Positions 29,543-40,856 are shown, counted from the stretch's first letter. The stretch is 64,000 nt of DNA from Symbiodinium sp. CCMP2592 (GCA_905221615.1 CAJNDT010004913.1:62001-126000); one strand, 5' to 3'. A program made the numbers and translations. Notes: generated by a model from the letters alone, not told the origin.

Positions 29543-29590
29543 AGGGTTGGGGGGATTGGGGGGTTTGGGGGGTTTGGGGGGATTTCGGGG
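29543..29590. repeat. G-run tract with quadruplex potential
   Basis: GGGTTGGGGGGATTGGGG followed by two GGGTTTGGGGG-type units and GGGG. More than four runs of at least four G with 2-5 nt loops. Confidence 0.75.
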
Positions 29591-30813
29591 TTTAAGGGTC
29601 TAGGGTTTTCGGGGTTTTAACAGTTTTGGGTGTTGAAGTTTTGGGGCTTTAAGCCTTTAGGGCTTATAGGGCATTATAGGGCTTATGGGGTTTAGGGTGC
29701 AGGGATTAGGTATTAAGGTTTAAGGATTTAAGGGTTCAGGTCTTGGGATTTAAGCCTCTTTGGACTCTCAAGTTTTGGGTTTAGGGTTTAGGGTTTATTC
29801 GAAACAAAAGGCTCTGGGTTAGGGGTTTAAGTAAGCCTTTTTAGGGTTTTGAAGGTTTGAAGGGTTTAGGGCTCAGGGAGTTTAAGGCTTTAAAGGCTTA
29901 TGGGGTTTAGGTTTCCGCTTTAAGCTTAAGGGCTTGTAGGGTGTAGGGTTCAAGGACTTTTCGGGTTTTAAGGGCTTAGAGGGTTTAGGGTTTGTTGGTA
30001 TTGTCAAAGGGTTTCGAGTCCACAGACAGGGTTTAGGGTTTCATGGATTAGGGAGGTAGGGTCCAGGGTTTCTGAATTAGGGTTTGGGAATTCCGGTGTA
30101 GGGACCTCGGTGACTTTAGAGCTTTTGAAAGTCGCTTTAGGTGTTCGTGGCGCAACTTGTTATGGGTGTGGGCCTATGGAGGAGTCTTGTGGGTTGACTT
30201 AGAGGGTGCTGTGTGGGTGCTCACGACGGTCTTCAGTAGGGTTCGGATACGAGTCAATGATGAGCAGAGGAACGCACTGTCCAATCATCCGAGCTCCAAG
30301 AACCCTACACCCTGAACTGCCAAAACAACAAACTCCAAAAGACATGTAGAACATCGGGATGGGGGGACAAGGCTTAGGTTGTAGGATTTAGGATTTTGAG
30401 GTTTAAGAGTTTACGGTGCAGGGTTGAGGGCTTTGGGTATACGGTTTAGGGCTGAGGGCCTCGAATGCGGGAGAGCCTTGTAGAGTCAAGAGGCACAGGT
30501 CTTACTCCCCATGCGCTCAACTCACAACTCACGAGGGCATTTGTGAAAATGCTGGGGCATGAAGCGTCTGCCACCAGTCTTCAAAAAGGCAACAGCCACC
30601 GAACTTAGACACTTTTCCACGAAAGGGTTGTGCCCCTTCACTTTATGTACTAGGGCTTGATGTCTAGGGTTGCCCTAAACCCTAAACCGTAAGTTAGCCC
30701 ACTGCAGTTTACATTGCTAGGCCAAGATGCACCGACGACGCTGAGGCCGGCAAATGCAAAGAGCTCCTTCAAGACGCCTTCGGCGTGGCCCTGAGTGGAC
30801 TTGAGACGATGAT

Positions 30814-30904
30814 CCCCAACCCATAAACATAGAATCCACTGACCCTAGCCCAAAACCCTAAACCCCAAACCATAAGTATAGAATTAGAAGCCACTGACCC
30901 TGGC
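30814..30904. repeat. Imperfect direct repeat around a telomere-like run
   Basis: CCCCAACCCATAAACATAGAA...CCACTGACCCTAGC recurs as CCCCAAACCATAAGTATAGAA...CCACTGACCCTGGC (the second has about 6 extra bases). CAAAACCCTAAA lies between. Confidence 0.55.
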
Positions 30905-31168
30905 TTTCAACAACGCGGACTCCTCATTTCGAAATCCTGAACATCAACCTTGAAACCTGTGCCTGTAATCCCAGAACCGCTTAACTTAACTCACAGGCTT
31001 CGAGGCAGCAGCCTATGTGCGCGTACGAAACATACGGAAGACAGACTTTTCTCAAATTTCATGCAGTTCCGGGTCAAACATCACATATGACTCGGTATCG
31101 AGCTAAGCCACAACATGCAGCAGACCCTAAGCCCATAAGCCCCATACTCTACCTGTCTCAACCCAATA

Positions 31169-31246
31169 ACCCTAAACCCCAAACCCTAAACCCCTAAACC
31201 CCTAAACCCCTATACCCTGAACCCCCAAAACTCTAAACCCTAAACC
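31169..31246. repeat. Telomere-like tract, C strand
   Basis: CCCTAAA and CCCCTAAA units. Confidence 0.85.
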
Positions 31247-31360
31247 GCCGTGCTCTGCCCTGAGTCTTCCCCCGCTTTCAAGCCAGACGTCTCGAGAGCT
31301 TTGCTTGCGGAAGTCGAGCTCCTGCAGATGTCGCCGTTCTTCGGAAGAGCGAGCTAATGA

Positions 31361-31452
31361 AGGGGCCTTAATGCTTAGAAGGTTCCGGGGCTCATTATGC
31401 TATACATCATACTAACAAGGAAGCCACAAAATAGTACAGGTATTTTTCAAGC
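31361..31452. mobile_element. Diverged CTATAGGGGCCTTAATAATTAG-family MITE
   Basis: AAGGGGCCTTAATGCTTAGAA, GGGGCTCATTATGCTATAC and ACAGGTATTTTTCAAGC keep the family order; the closing arm is degraded. Confidence 0.55.
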
Positions 31453-31577
31453 TTTTTTAGGTTTACGTTTATGTCTTGGAGTTCGCTAAGCTTTCTTTGA
31501 GGATTCTGCAAAGGTCCTATACTATAACAAAGGTTCGGAGGCGATGATGACGAAATCGCTAACACAGGTAGGATGTC

Positions 31578-31758
31578 TAGGGTTTAGGGTTTAGGGTTTA
31601 GGGTTTCGGGTTTAGGGTTTCGGGTTTAGGGTTTCGGGTTTCGGGTTTCGGGTTTCGGGTTTAGGGTGTCGGGTTTCGGGTTTAGGGTTTAGGGTTTCGG
31701 GTTTAGGGTTTAGGGTTTCCGGTTTCGGGTTTAGGGTTTCGGGTTTAGGGTTTAGGGG
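31578..31758. repeat. Variant telomere tract TTTAGGG/TTTCGGG
   Basis: About 26 seven-base units on the G strand mixing TTTAGGG and TTTCGGG, with single TGTCGGG and TTTCCGG units. The second-type units are clustered. Confidence 0.9.
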
Positions 31759-31923
31759 TGTTTTCCCGAGTCGCTTGACCGGGCTTTGCATCTCGACGTA
31801 TTCCACGGCAGCAAGCTAAACCGCCTAGCCATCCTCAAAACAAAGAAACCCTGGCCCGAAACCAGAAGAAACCCAAATCAAGAGCCCTAAACCTAAACCT
31901 CAACAACCCCTCGCCTGGCACCC

Positions 31924-32038
31924 TACCCAGAGACTACAATATCCCTTAATTAAGGAATATTCCTTATAAATCATATTAGGGATCCTACTATAATTCAAGG
32001 AATATTCCTTAATTCAGGGATATTGGAGTCTCTGGGTA
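31924..32038. mobile_element. MITE, CCCAGAGAGCCCAATACCCC family, TA-flanked
   Basis: TACCCAGAGACTACAATATCCCTTAATTAAGG pairs with a closing ...GATATTGGAGTCTCTGGGTA. TA at both ends. Confidence 0.8.
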
Positions 32039-32815
32039 TATGCCTAACTCAAGGGTTGAAATGAAGTCTCTTCCGCTTCTCTTCCTCAGCACGTCGGACG
32101 AAGAGCTGCTCCGCGGGGAAGACGGAGAGGAACCAGCCCAACCAAACCTGAGCGTACAAAGATACAATAACAACATACGAAATTTAAAGCAAACCACACT
32201 AGAACATTGAAGGTTGAAGCTGTAGTGTTCAGGGCCTCTAACTCACATATTTCGGGGTTTGAGGGTACAGGGTCCTTGGCAAAGGATGCAAGGTCGCGGG
32301 TTTCGGCTTAGAGTTCGGCAAGAAAGCGGCATCGATTGCAACCCAAGGGGCGCTATACAGGCCGCGCAGCACGAAGGCGGCGCTGCCGTTGTGGCCGTGG
32401 TCTGGCATCCGGGCTTTGGAGGGTTTCCAAGTCTTTGGGACTTAGCGCTCCCTAAATCCGAAATCCTAAATCAACCCTAAACTGAGGGTGTAGAGGCTCA
32501 AAACTTCGGGACTTTGGCGGAGTTGCATGTTTGTTACATTGCCTGGGTTGCCTTGGTTGGACTCAGTGTTGCTGCCCCCTTGAGCCTCGAAAACACCTAA
32601 ATACCCCGGCATTGAAATCACGGAAAGCCGGAACTTGGGGTCCGTCCGCGGCGAGAGGAGAGGAACTTTTAGGGTTTAGGGTTGGTTGAAAGCTGCGATA
32701 CTCCAAATCTCCAAACCTACTCGGAAATCCACCTCAGATTGCGCCGCGCGACCATCAGTCTCCGTGGTTTCAGGCTCAGGGTCTGAAATTGAGACAGGGT
32801 TTTGGATTTGCAAGG

Positions 32816-33014
32816 TCTAAACCCTAAACCCCCTAAACCCCTAAACCCTAAATCCCTTAAACCCTGAACCCCCCAAAACCCAAAACCCTAAACCCCCTAA
32901 AACCCTAAACCCCTTAAAACCCTAAACCCCCTAAAACCCTAAACCCTAAACCCGCTAAAACCCCAAACCCTAAACCCCCTAAAACGCTAAACCCTAAAAC
33001 CCCCTAAACCCTAA
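32816..33014. repeat. Telomere-like tract, C strand
   Basis: About 200 bp of CCCTAAA with CCCCCTAAAA variants. Confidence 0.85.
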
Positions 33015-33107
33015 CCGCTTTGGAAGACCGTCATCCTCACATGCCGTGGACGACGCCCAGTGGGTTCTGAAACCATCGACCCTAAAGCACCCAAACATGC
33101 ATTCACT

Positions 33108-33228
33108 ACTTAAAGGACCATGGTACTTAGTAACTTAAAGGGTTCCTTAAAGGGATCTATAAAGGGATCTATGGGGTTTAGGGTCTACTTGAAGGATCAT
33201 GGGACTTAGTAACTAGGGTTATTATGAA
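33108..33228. repeat. Two half copies of the CTTGGAGGATCATGGGACTT family
   Basis: CTTAAAGGACCATGGTACTT at about 33110 and CTTGAAGGATCATGGGACTT at about 33187, the second abutting the next element. Confidence 0.6.
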
Positions 33229-33320
33229 CCCAATACCCCTTAATTAAGGAATATACCTTGATTTATAGAGGCCTTATATTCTATGATTTAAGGTCTATTC
33301 CTCAATTAAGGGGGTATTAG
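33229..33320. mobile_element. MITE, CCAATACCCCTTAATTAAGG family
   Basis: CCAATACCCCTTAATTAAGG pairs with a closing CCTCAATTAAGGGGGTATT. Another half end lies at 33387-33420. Confidence 0.65.
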
Positions 33321-33493
33321 AATTCCCTAAACCCTGAAGCCTATAGATCCCTTACAGAATCCCTTTAAAGGAACCCTAGGTATTCCTTAATTAAGGGGTA
33401 TTGAAATCTCTGGGGCGCTGAGACCTGGGATGCTTGGCCCCAGACCGGTGCGCAGCGCTGCGCAGTTCAGGTTTCGGTGCACCTTCCGCAGTC

Positions 33494-33636
33494 TCAAAGG
33501 GGAAAAGGAGGGACCCTTAATGGGGACCCTTACCCTATAATGGGCTATATAATGGTTATATAATGGGTATATCATAGCTATATTAAGGGTATATACCTAG
33601 GGGTCCGTATTAAGGGTCCCTCCTTTTCCCCTTTGA
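33494..33636. mobile_element. 143-bp long-armed MITE with 5-bp duplication (CAGTC)
   Basis: TCAAAGGGGAAAAGGAGGGA(CCCTTAA) pairs with the mirrored end finishing CTTTGA, almost perfect over 27 bp. CAGTC is directly outside each end (33489-33493 and 33637-33641). The interior is TATA-rich. Confidence 0.9.
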
Positions 33637-33648
33637 CAGTCTTGAACT

Positions 33649-33810
33649 TAGGGGTTAGGGGTTTATAGGGGTTTAGGGGTTTAGGGGTTTAGGGGTGAGG
33701 GTTTAGGCGTTTAGGATTTAGGGTTTAGGGGTTAGGGGTTTAGGGGTTTAGGGTTTAAGGGTTTGGGGTTTAGGGGTTTAGGGTTTAAGGGTTTAGGGGT
33801 TTAGGGTTTA
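33649..33810. repeat. Telomere-like tract, G strand
   Basis: TTTAGGGG with TTTAGGG, mainly 15-bp double units. Confidence 0.88.
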
Positions 33811-34078
33811 CAGGTCGCGGCCGAGGTTGGAAACCCTGCACTTCATGGAATACAAGGTCTGATCAGCAGCATATCACGGTGCCGCAGACAGAATGCGAGA
33901 GAAGCCAAGGAGGATGCAGAACTTCTCCACTTGTACCGTAGAATCTAGAACCTTTGCTAGCTGGATAGCCCCCCTGCCGTCAACGATTTATCGCAAAAGC
34001 CGAGTGGCTGCGGTGTGCCGCCAGCAATCCAATGGCGGCTGGTGCTGCGTGCAGTCCTCCCGAGATAATTGGAGGGTG

Positions 34079-34142
34079 TGGTTCAGGAAACGAGATCACT
34101 AAACCCTAGACCCTAAACCCTGGTTCAGGGAACGAGATCGCT
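34079..34142. repeat. 22-bp direct repeat flanking a 20-bp telomere-like insert
   Basis: TGGTTCAGGAAACGAGATCACT (34079-34100) and TGGTTCAGGGAACGAGATCGCT (34121-34142) differ at two bases. Between them lie 20 bp, AAACCCTAGACCCTAAACCC. Confidence 0.88.
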
Positions 34143-35542
34143 CAAGTTTGTGTTGCAGGTGTGGTCTCCGGTCTGCCGGCGCAACAAGCCGCGGCACTTG
34201 AACTTGGCAAGTACGGCCTTTGTGTTTGAACTCGGTGTGGCAGTTCCCCCAGCACATGACTACTTGGTAGTTGGACCGTCAGAGAGCCTGACACCGTAGG
34301 CTGTAAGTCATCGTGCTTTCAACAGCAAACGATGGGGCAAAGAGCGTTGTCGAGAGCTTATGTAAACCCTAAACGCTAAACCGATTACGCCGCAGCAACT
34401 TCCAGTTGGAGGCTTCTGAAAGATCAAGGAGAAGGCTCACGACTCACGCCTAAAACCATACAATCCTGTTAGAACTCACCTTTAGTCGGAAGAGTGGAAG
34501 AGTCCTGAAGCCTAGGAAGGGAAGCTATAAATCGAGAAGATCACACTTTCGGCTTCAAAAAGCTCGAGACGAAGCTCAATCTTGCAGCCCCATGTCTTGA
34601 AATCGCAATCCCTGCCGCCTGAACCCAGGACCGAATATCCGCAGGAATCAGAATGGGCTTGTTGGGTAGGTCATAGTAGATCCGATACCCCCCTTAGAAC
34701 CATAACAAAACTAATAGTGTTAATATAATCTTAGTTTTATATGAACAAAAATAAGAAATAATTCCAGGAGACTATAGGAAGCATGTAGGAACCATTGGGA
34801 TCTCAACAATGGTCTAGGAATCCGACTGATTCACTGAATCAGTGCCTCGCTACACAGTAAGACCTTGTCTTGATCCTGACTTGATGCATGGAGCCCATAA
34901 TCATAATCTCTAGACTCTACACCCCTTGGGACCCCGCAGATAAAATTACCGCTCTCGTGGCCTACAGTGAAAGCGAAGCATAATTTTAACATAACTCGTA
35001 ACGAGAACCCAGTACTGCGAAAAGAGGATACAACGAAAGAAGGGCACAACAGGCTGGGATCTAAGTAATCCCACAAGCCTTCTTAAAGCAAGCCGCATGT
35101 GGATAAATGGTCACGCGCTCCGCAGCCCCCCCCCTCCCCCCCCCAAAGGTCAATGGTCCGGATATAGGGTGGGCCCCCCCCCTCCCCTGTGGTGTGGGGT
35201 GTGGGGTTCCTCTTCCCCCTGTGGGGTGGTTGTGGGGTTTTGGGGTTTAGGGTTTAGCTTAAGCTTTTGAGATTTGGGTTTACGGTTATAAGGTATAAGG
35301 CTTCGAGTCGACAAGGGCTTAGGGAGGATTTGCGGTGTATGCTTTGCTTAAGGCTTAGAGCCTGCAGTTAGGTGGGGTTAAGGTTGGGTGCAGCGTTTTA
35401 AGTACAAGTTAAGGTTGCTCAAAACGGGGGCACGCGCTGCGTTATAGGGTTTACGGCTTGCTTGCGAAGGGCTTGCGCGTGAGCCCTACCACCCCACCAT
35501 CCAGTGGCAGCTCCAACAGCCCCCAACCCCTTTCCGCACATG

Positions 35543-35596
35543 CCAGGCCCCCCCCCCACCCCTATCAGACCATACCATTGGGGGGGGGGGGCTGGG
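35543..35596. repeat. Hairpin of C run and G run
   Basis: CCAGG followed by a C run, a short loop, then a G run followed by CTGG. A likely sequencing-difficult site. Confidence 0.7.
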
Positions 35597-36136
35597 AACG
35601 CCAGACGCCTGACCATAAATGTGTTTGCCTTGTCTTTTCCCGTATCCAAATGTGCCGAGTGGCCGAGAAAAGCTCCGTAGCCGCTACAAAGTTTTGGTGC
35701 ATGTGGCTGCGGCTGCCTCTCGTGGACAGAAGCTGCTTGTCGTCTTGAAACTCTCATGGGGCTCTGTTCTTCTATCAGCCTTGCTAGGCAACATATGCTG
35801 TGCCAACACGTGCCAGACGAGATGCAGCTGTTGTTGGACAGTAGCAGTAGCAGGCGCAGTATAGCAACATGATTGTGAGGTATGGCGTTGACAATTCATA
35901 AGCTCTAAACTCTGAAAATCGAAGCCTCGCCCTACACCCTAGAACCAGAACCGCCAAGCCTGCTCTATCGCACTTCGGGCTTGTTCACTTGAGAAACCCG
36001 CGCCATATGATTATGGTGCTGAGTAGAACACGAATTCGTAAGACTGGGCCAAGCGAGTGTTGGCTTCTGCCCGCCTTGCTCCTCAACCCTAAACCCTTAA
36101 ACCCTGAACCCTAATTCCCAAACCCCTGAACCCCTG

Positions 36137-36231
36137 AACCCTCCTGGACCGTCTTCTGCACACCCTCAACCCTAAACCCCCTAAACCCCCAAGCTCCAAA
36201 GCCCCAAACCCTCCTGGACCGTCTTCTGCAC
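36137..36231. repeat. 25-bp exact direct repeat flanking a telomere-like insert
   Basis: A 25-bp unit beginning AACCCTCCTGGACCGTC is exact at 36137-36161 and 36207-36231. The 45 bp between starts ACCCTCAACCCTAAACCCCC. Confidence 0.88.
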
Positions 36232-37167
36232 GCCCCCCGCCTTGCTCCTCGAGCTTCTTCGCACGCCCCTGGAGATGAGGCCCAGGGCGACGGGGGCCCT
36301 GTGGGCAGCTCCTCGTCGCTTCGAAGCCCGTTAGGCCGGGCACGGGCTCCCGTGGAGTTTTGAAGGTTTCGGTTCCAGGGCCCTAAGGATTTTGGTGATT
36401 TTTGGGGGCTTTGAGAATTTAGGCATCTCCCTTGTTGGAAAGGGAGCTGCAGCCATGGAGAACCACCGTCTCCTGGCCACAACGAAGTAGGCAAAGTTGT
36501 AGTCCGACTCTGCCCTTGCCAAGGGATTCCTCCAGACTAAAGCGAGTTGGTACGGTTTAGGGATATAGGGCTTCAGGGTTTTAGGGTTTAAGGTTTAGGG
36601 CTTTAGGGTTTAGGCTTTGGTGGAGCAACAGCCTAGGGACTCAGGGCCTCGAGGTTAGGATTTGGGAGCTATAGAGGATGACGATTTTCAGGGATTCCGG
36701 GTGGGAGCTAAGGCTGTAGGTTTAGGGCTGTAGCACTGCAGGGCAGGGTTCTACCGTGCACTCTGTGCAGCTAGTGAAAACTAACACCAATGTGTGTTCA
36801 AGTTTGTTCATGTGCTCAAAATCTGCTTGGGCCAAGGCTTCCCAGCGATTCCTAGCAGCATTGGAAAACGTGGACTTTTCTTGTCTGATATCTGTTGTAC
36901 ATTGCAAAAGCGGCGACTCGATTCCGCAAACAGGCTCTGCAGCCCTGCACCTTCAAGCCCCGCAAACCCCAAAATCCGTCAGGCCTACATGCGAAAATCC
37001 CAAGGCATGAACCTTGAGCTAGTGGGGTCGAGCCAAGGAGGTCATGCAACACTGAACCCTCAGCGTCCAATGTAGCAGGCCGAATGCTGTTAGAAATAGT
37101 GCCCCCCTTTATGGTCCTCAAAGAGGCCCACGTTCAAGTCTTACGGCCCTACATGTATCGGGTTTAG

Positions 37168-37265
37168 GGCTGGACTTGGAAGTAACCAAGGAGAAAAAAG
37201 TATAGACTTTTGTCGCATAATGGTTCCTTTAAGGAACAGGTACCAAAAAAGTATTCAAGTATGGT
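37168..37265 (+). repeat. Dispersed direct repeat (about 98 bp), copy 1
   Basis: GGACTTGGAAGTAACCAAGG through ATTCAAGTATGGTACCCC matches 50098-50200 with few changes. It is not a foldback element. Confidence 0.8.
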
Positions 37266-37287
37266 ACCCCAAGCCTAGGTTATAGGT

Positions 37288-37399
37288 CCTTGGAGGATCA
37301 TGGGACTTAGTAAGTAAGGTTATAAGTACGCCAATTGGGGTTATAAGTATAATTACCCTCATAATATCCCTAGTTACGAAGTCCCATAATCCTTTAAGT
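37288..37399. mobile_element. MITE, CTTGGAGGATCATGGGACTT family
   Basis: CTTGGAGGATCATGGGACTT pairs with the closing GAAGTCCCATAATCCTTTAAG. Confidence 0.8.
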
Positions 37400-37525
37400 G
37401 CGGCCCCACATTTTAGGTACACCAACCTTCAACTTCTGAATCCTAACCGTTCGTTTTTCGCGCTTAGGGCTCCCGAATTTTGCTGCAGGGCCTAGGAAAT
37501 GAAGCTTTGGCTTCAAGACTGAGGC

Positions 37526-37592
37526 TTTAGGGTTTAGGGTTCAGGGGTTTAGGGTTTAGGGGTTTAGGGTTCAGGGGTTTAGGGTTTAGGGG
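37526..37592. repeat. Telomere-like tract, G strand
   Basis: GGGTTTAGGGTTCAGGGGTTT repeated about three times, a 30-bp period. Confidence 0.8.
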
Positions 37593-37593
37593 A

Positions 37594-37655
37594 GGCTTTG
37601 GGGTCCTTTTAAGGAGGATCCTACTATTTGGGGTACTACATTAGGGTCCCAGTCC
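37594..37655. repeat. Partial GTTTCCGAAAAT-family element
   Basis: Only the interior (GGGGTCCTTTTAAGGAGGATCCTACTATTTGGGGTAC...AGGGTCCC) is left. Confidence 0.55.
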
Positions 37656-37684
37656 TTCGGGGCTTGGGGTCTAGGGTCCGCAGT

Positions 37685-37785
37685 ATACTTAAGGTTATAA
37701 CTAGGTTATAATTAGGATAACCCCACTTAGGGGACTTATAGCCCCAGATATATACTACTAACTAAGTCCCATGATCCTCTAAGTA
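37685..37785. mobile_element. Truncated MITE, CTTGGAGGATCATGGGACTT family
   Basis: The right arm TAAGTCCCATGATCCTCTAAG and interior are complete; the left arm has lost its GGATCATGGG part. Confidence 0.7.
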
Positions 37786-37890
37786 TTCCTAGCAACCGCA
37801 GCCCGAGAGACACTTGCCTCAAGAGCGCCACGAACCTTGCTCGAGGATGCACCGCGCGGATCCAAAGTGGGTTGACCTCGTGTGTACCTA

Positions 37891-37985
37891 TATAGTCTCC
37901 ATTGTAGTTCCTTTTTTTGTTAAACCATTCTTGTAGTTAGGATCCTACCAGGTCACCCAAAAAAGGAACTACAATGGAGACTATA
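37891..37985. mobile_element. MITE, TATAGTCTCCATTGTAGTTC family
   Basis: TATAGTCTCCATTGTAGTTC pairs exactly with GAACTACAATGGAGACTATA. It is the only copy in the window. Confidence 0.85.
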
Positions 37986-38338
37986 GCTAGGTGCTATTCA
38001 GAGGTCGCGATGTAAGCCTGCTCGTAAGATCTTACAGCACCAGAAGGCTCCATAAAAGTATTCCCCAGCATACTAACTTTGGCAAGAACCCAGGAAGCTT
38101 GGATTTAAAAATTGAGGCTTCGTCAGCAACTACAAATTGGGAGCCTGCTTCAACCAACAAAAGCACCTAACCCCTCTAATCCCAATTCCTTGAAAGATGT
38201 TCGTACGGCAAACCCGGCCCTACACTCTAACAGCCATTCTTAGTTGCTGAGTTCATAAGTCCCCAAAAGGGTACACCTTTAGCTTTATAGTCAGTAATAT
38301 TATCACAAAAAGTGCAAAGTGTATCCACTCAGCTACTA

Positions 38339-38428
38339 CCCTAAACCCTAAACCCTACCCTGAACCCTAAACCCTAAACCCTACGCTAAACCCTAAACCG
38401 TAAACCCTACCCTAACCCCTAAACCCTG
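38339..38428. repeat. Telomere-like tract, C strand
   Basis: CCCTAAA with CCCTACG and CCCTGAA interruptions. Confidence 0.82.
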
Positions 38429-40002
38429 CATTCCACCAACCCCCTAACTTCACCATGTTCGCCTCGAAGGTCAGCGGCGACCAATCCTCGGATCTGACGC
38501 TGTACTACTCCCTACATAGAGGATCATGGGACTTAGTAACTTAAAGAGTTCCTTAGGGATCTATAAAGGGATCTATAAGGGATCTATACGCATCAGCCAT
38601 AGTTGATGCTGAATCATTGGAATGTGGCCTTGTACAAATAAGCCTACACCAGGAAAATCAGGGGATAACTTAGGATTCTGGGGTGCTCGAGGTTCAGGGT
38701 TTTTCGCTGTTCTCAGGGAAGAGGCCAGGGCCTAGGTTAGAGGTTAAGAGTTCGAGATTTTAGGGGTTGGGGCTCTAAAGCTCCCTGCGGCTATGATAGG
38801 ACTTGGCACCTGTTGGTATAATATACGGTTTAGGGTTCAGGGTTCAGGGTATATGGGCCGACAGATATCGCCCCTATCAAGACGGTTTTGCCGTTGCCAG
38901 CTACGGACATCGCTCCAGTCAAGAGGGCTTTGTCGTTTACGGCCATGAGTGTATGCTTTTTGCTGGGAGGAACAAAACGGATTCAGGGGTCTTTAGGCCT
39001 TAGAGAGGGGCTTCAAAGTGTGTTCAGGGCGAGCTGTAGGGCTCCTGTAGTTGTACAGCAGGCTTGGAACAGCGAGTTGAACTGAGGCTTTGTTTGCTCT
39101 GTCGGCATAGAACAACAGTCATTCAACACTAGTCCTACGTTGGACCGCTTCGGTCTTCCTTGGCGGCGCTTTTCAAATGTCGACCCCACGAGCCAACGCA
39201 TTGGTTTTTGAAGCCACGGGTCAACTGCCAACGGGGGCGCGCCCCCCGCGCTCCTCTGCAGGTCTGATGTGGGCAGGTGCTGATGAGGCTTCAGGATCTC
39301 CCATGCACTGCCCTGCACTGCACTTCCCATCTTTCTCAACCAACGTCATTCTGAGAAGGAAGGGGGATAATGAATCAACGACTGAACTACGATTGAGGGT
39401 CTAGGTGGAGCTTGGGGAGTTGGGTGTCGTGAGTGTTGGCATTCTAGTTTCCCTCATAGAGCCCCTAGAGTTACAGTACTCTTTCAGAACCCTCACAGTA
39501 CCTGTAACTCTTGCGATAGCCTGTGTAGAGCCACGTGGTGTACTTGTGCAGCTACATCCCAAATCTGCCTGTTGAAGCCAAACCTGGCCCAAGCTTCTCT
39601 GTGAAAGAGGACACCCCCTTCCCCCGTAAACCCTAAACCCCCCCCAGAATGCCGAAACGAAAGCTCCTTGTCTCAGCGATCTTTGGCTGCAAGGTGCTGT
39701 AAAATTTCGTGTAGGCCTTTGGAGAAGCTGGTGTTTGGGGCCTGCAGGAGAAGCCTATGGCTGTGGGATGGCACCCTGTGACCCATTTCTGGCTTTGGGA
39801 ATTTCATCCTTTGAAGCTACGAGTTTGGAGTTTCGGGCTTGCTGCAGATCTTCTAGTACATTCTAGTATTATGAGGCTCCGGTTGAGAAAGACCGCGTTT
39901 ACGAACACACGGCGTTCTTTCCCACCGTGTTGATGGGAGATCCCAAGAGGCCCATATTGTAGAACCCTACTATAGATCCCTTTAAGGAACCCTTTAGAGG
40001 AT

Positions 40003-40113
40003 CCCCCAGAGAGCCCAATACCCCTTAATTAAGGAATATAGCTTAAATCATAATATTCAGCCCCAGAAATGTAAGGTATATTGCTTATTTCAAAGGTATT
40101 GGGCCCTCTGGGG
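40003..40113. mobile_element. MITE, CCCAGAGAGCCCAATACCCC family
   Basis: CCCCCAGAGAGCCCAATACC pairs with GGTATTGGGCCCTCTGGGG. Confidence 0.8.
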
Positions 40114-40204
40114 CCCTAGTCTTACTCTGGAAGCCGCCTCGACACTGGGCCGGCTCAGCCCTTCGCGGCCTAACTAACCCATCTCCCTAAGGCAACCTGT
40201 GCCC

Positions 40205-40314
40205 ATATGGGTGGTTGTCAAAATTAGGGCCCCTGTTTTGGGTCCTTATTCTTTTTCGGTACCCATTATTTTGGGTACCCAGAAAGGGACCCTAGTTTTC
40301 ACAATTACTCATAT
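40205..40314. mobile_element. MITE, GGGTGGTTGTCAAAAT family with ATAT duplication
   Basis: GGGTGGTTGTCAAAATTAGG and the diverged closing AGTTTTCACAATTACTC; GGTACCC motifs mirrored inside. ATAT outside each end. Confidence 0.8.
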
Positions 40315-40856
40315 AGTATATGCTTAGCCCTTAAAGTAACTATATAGGGACCCCTTGAAGGCCTAAGTATCTACTATGAAGCTACAGGGTCTTTCAGCAC
40401 AGAGCCTCGAGTCCGGTCTTCACGTTCGTCAAGGACATCCAGTAGTTGGGCTCCTCGCCAACCGGAAGGGTTTGAGTTTAGCTTGCGGCAGTGCCTGTCC
40501 CATCCTGAGCAAGCATGCCGCATCCAATGACTGTCTGCAAGCTGCCAGCATGACATCTTTTTCTTGCTACCTTTCATTTTTCCTGGAAACGAGTAGTGCG
40601 GCCCATGTGCAGCAAAGGCAAAAGCTGTGGAAATGGCGATGCCTGCTGCACCATCACTGTAGACTGGTTGGTCCTAATCCACGGAAATCTGCAGACAATG
40701 CGGTTTGAATCGGCTCGTGTCATGGGCACGCCCCATGCCTTGACTGACGGCTCGACAGCCGTCCGTAGCATGAATGTTTTGATGTGCAGCAAGACTCAGG
40801 GTTTAGGGTTTAGGGCCAAAGGAGTAATTCAAATCGGCAGACGCTAGCCCTAAACC

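Larger units (their letters stand above)
29441..35100. other. Gene-free repeat block C
   Basis: No gene can be supported. It is dense in TTTAGGG-like tracts, especially 29530-30080, 31169-31246, 31578-31758, 32816-33014 and 33649-33810. Frames such as 31612-31806 simply translate the tracts. Confidence 0.6.

Noticed and set aside
31612-31806. Open frame repeating NPKPETL
   Set aside because: It is just the translation of a variant telomere tract, which has no stop in that frame.
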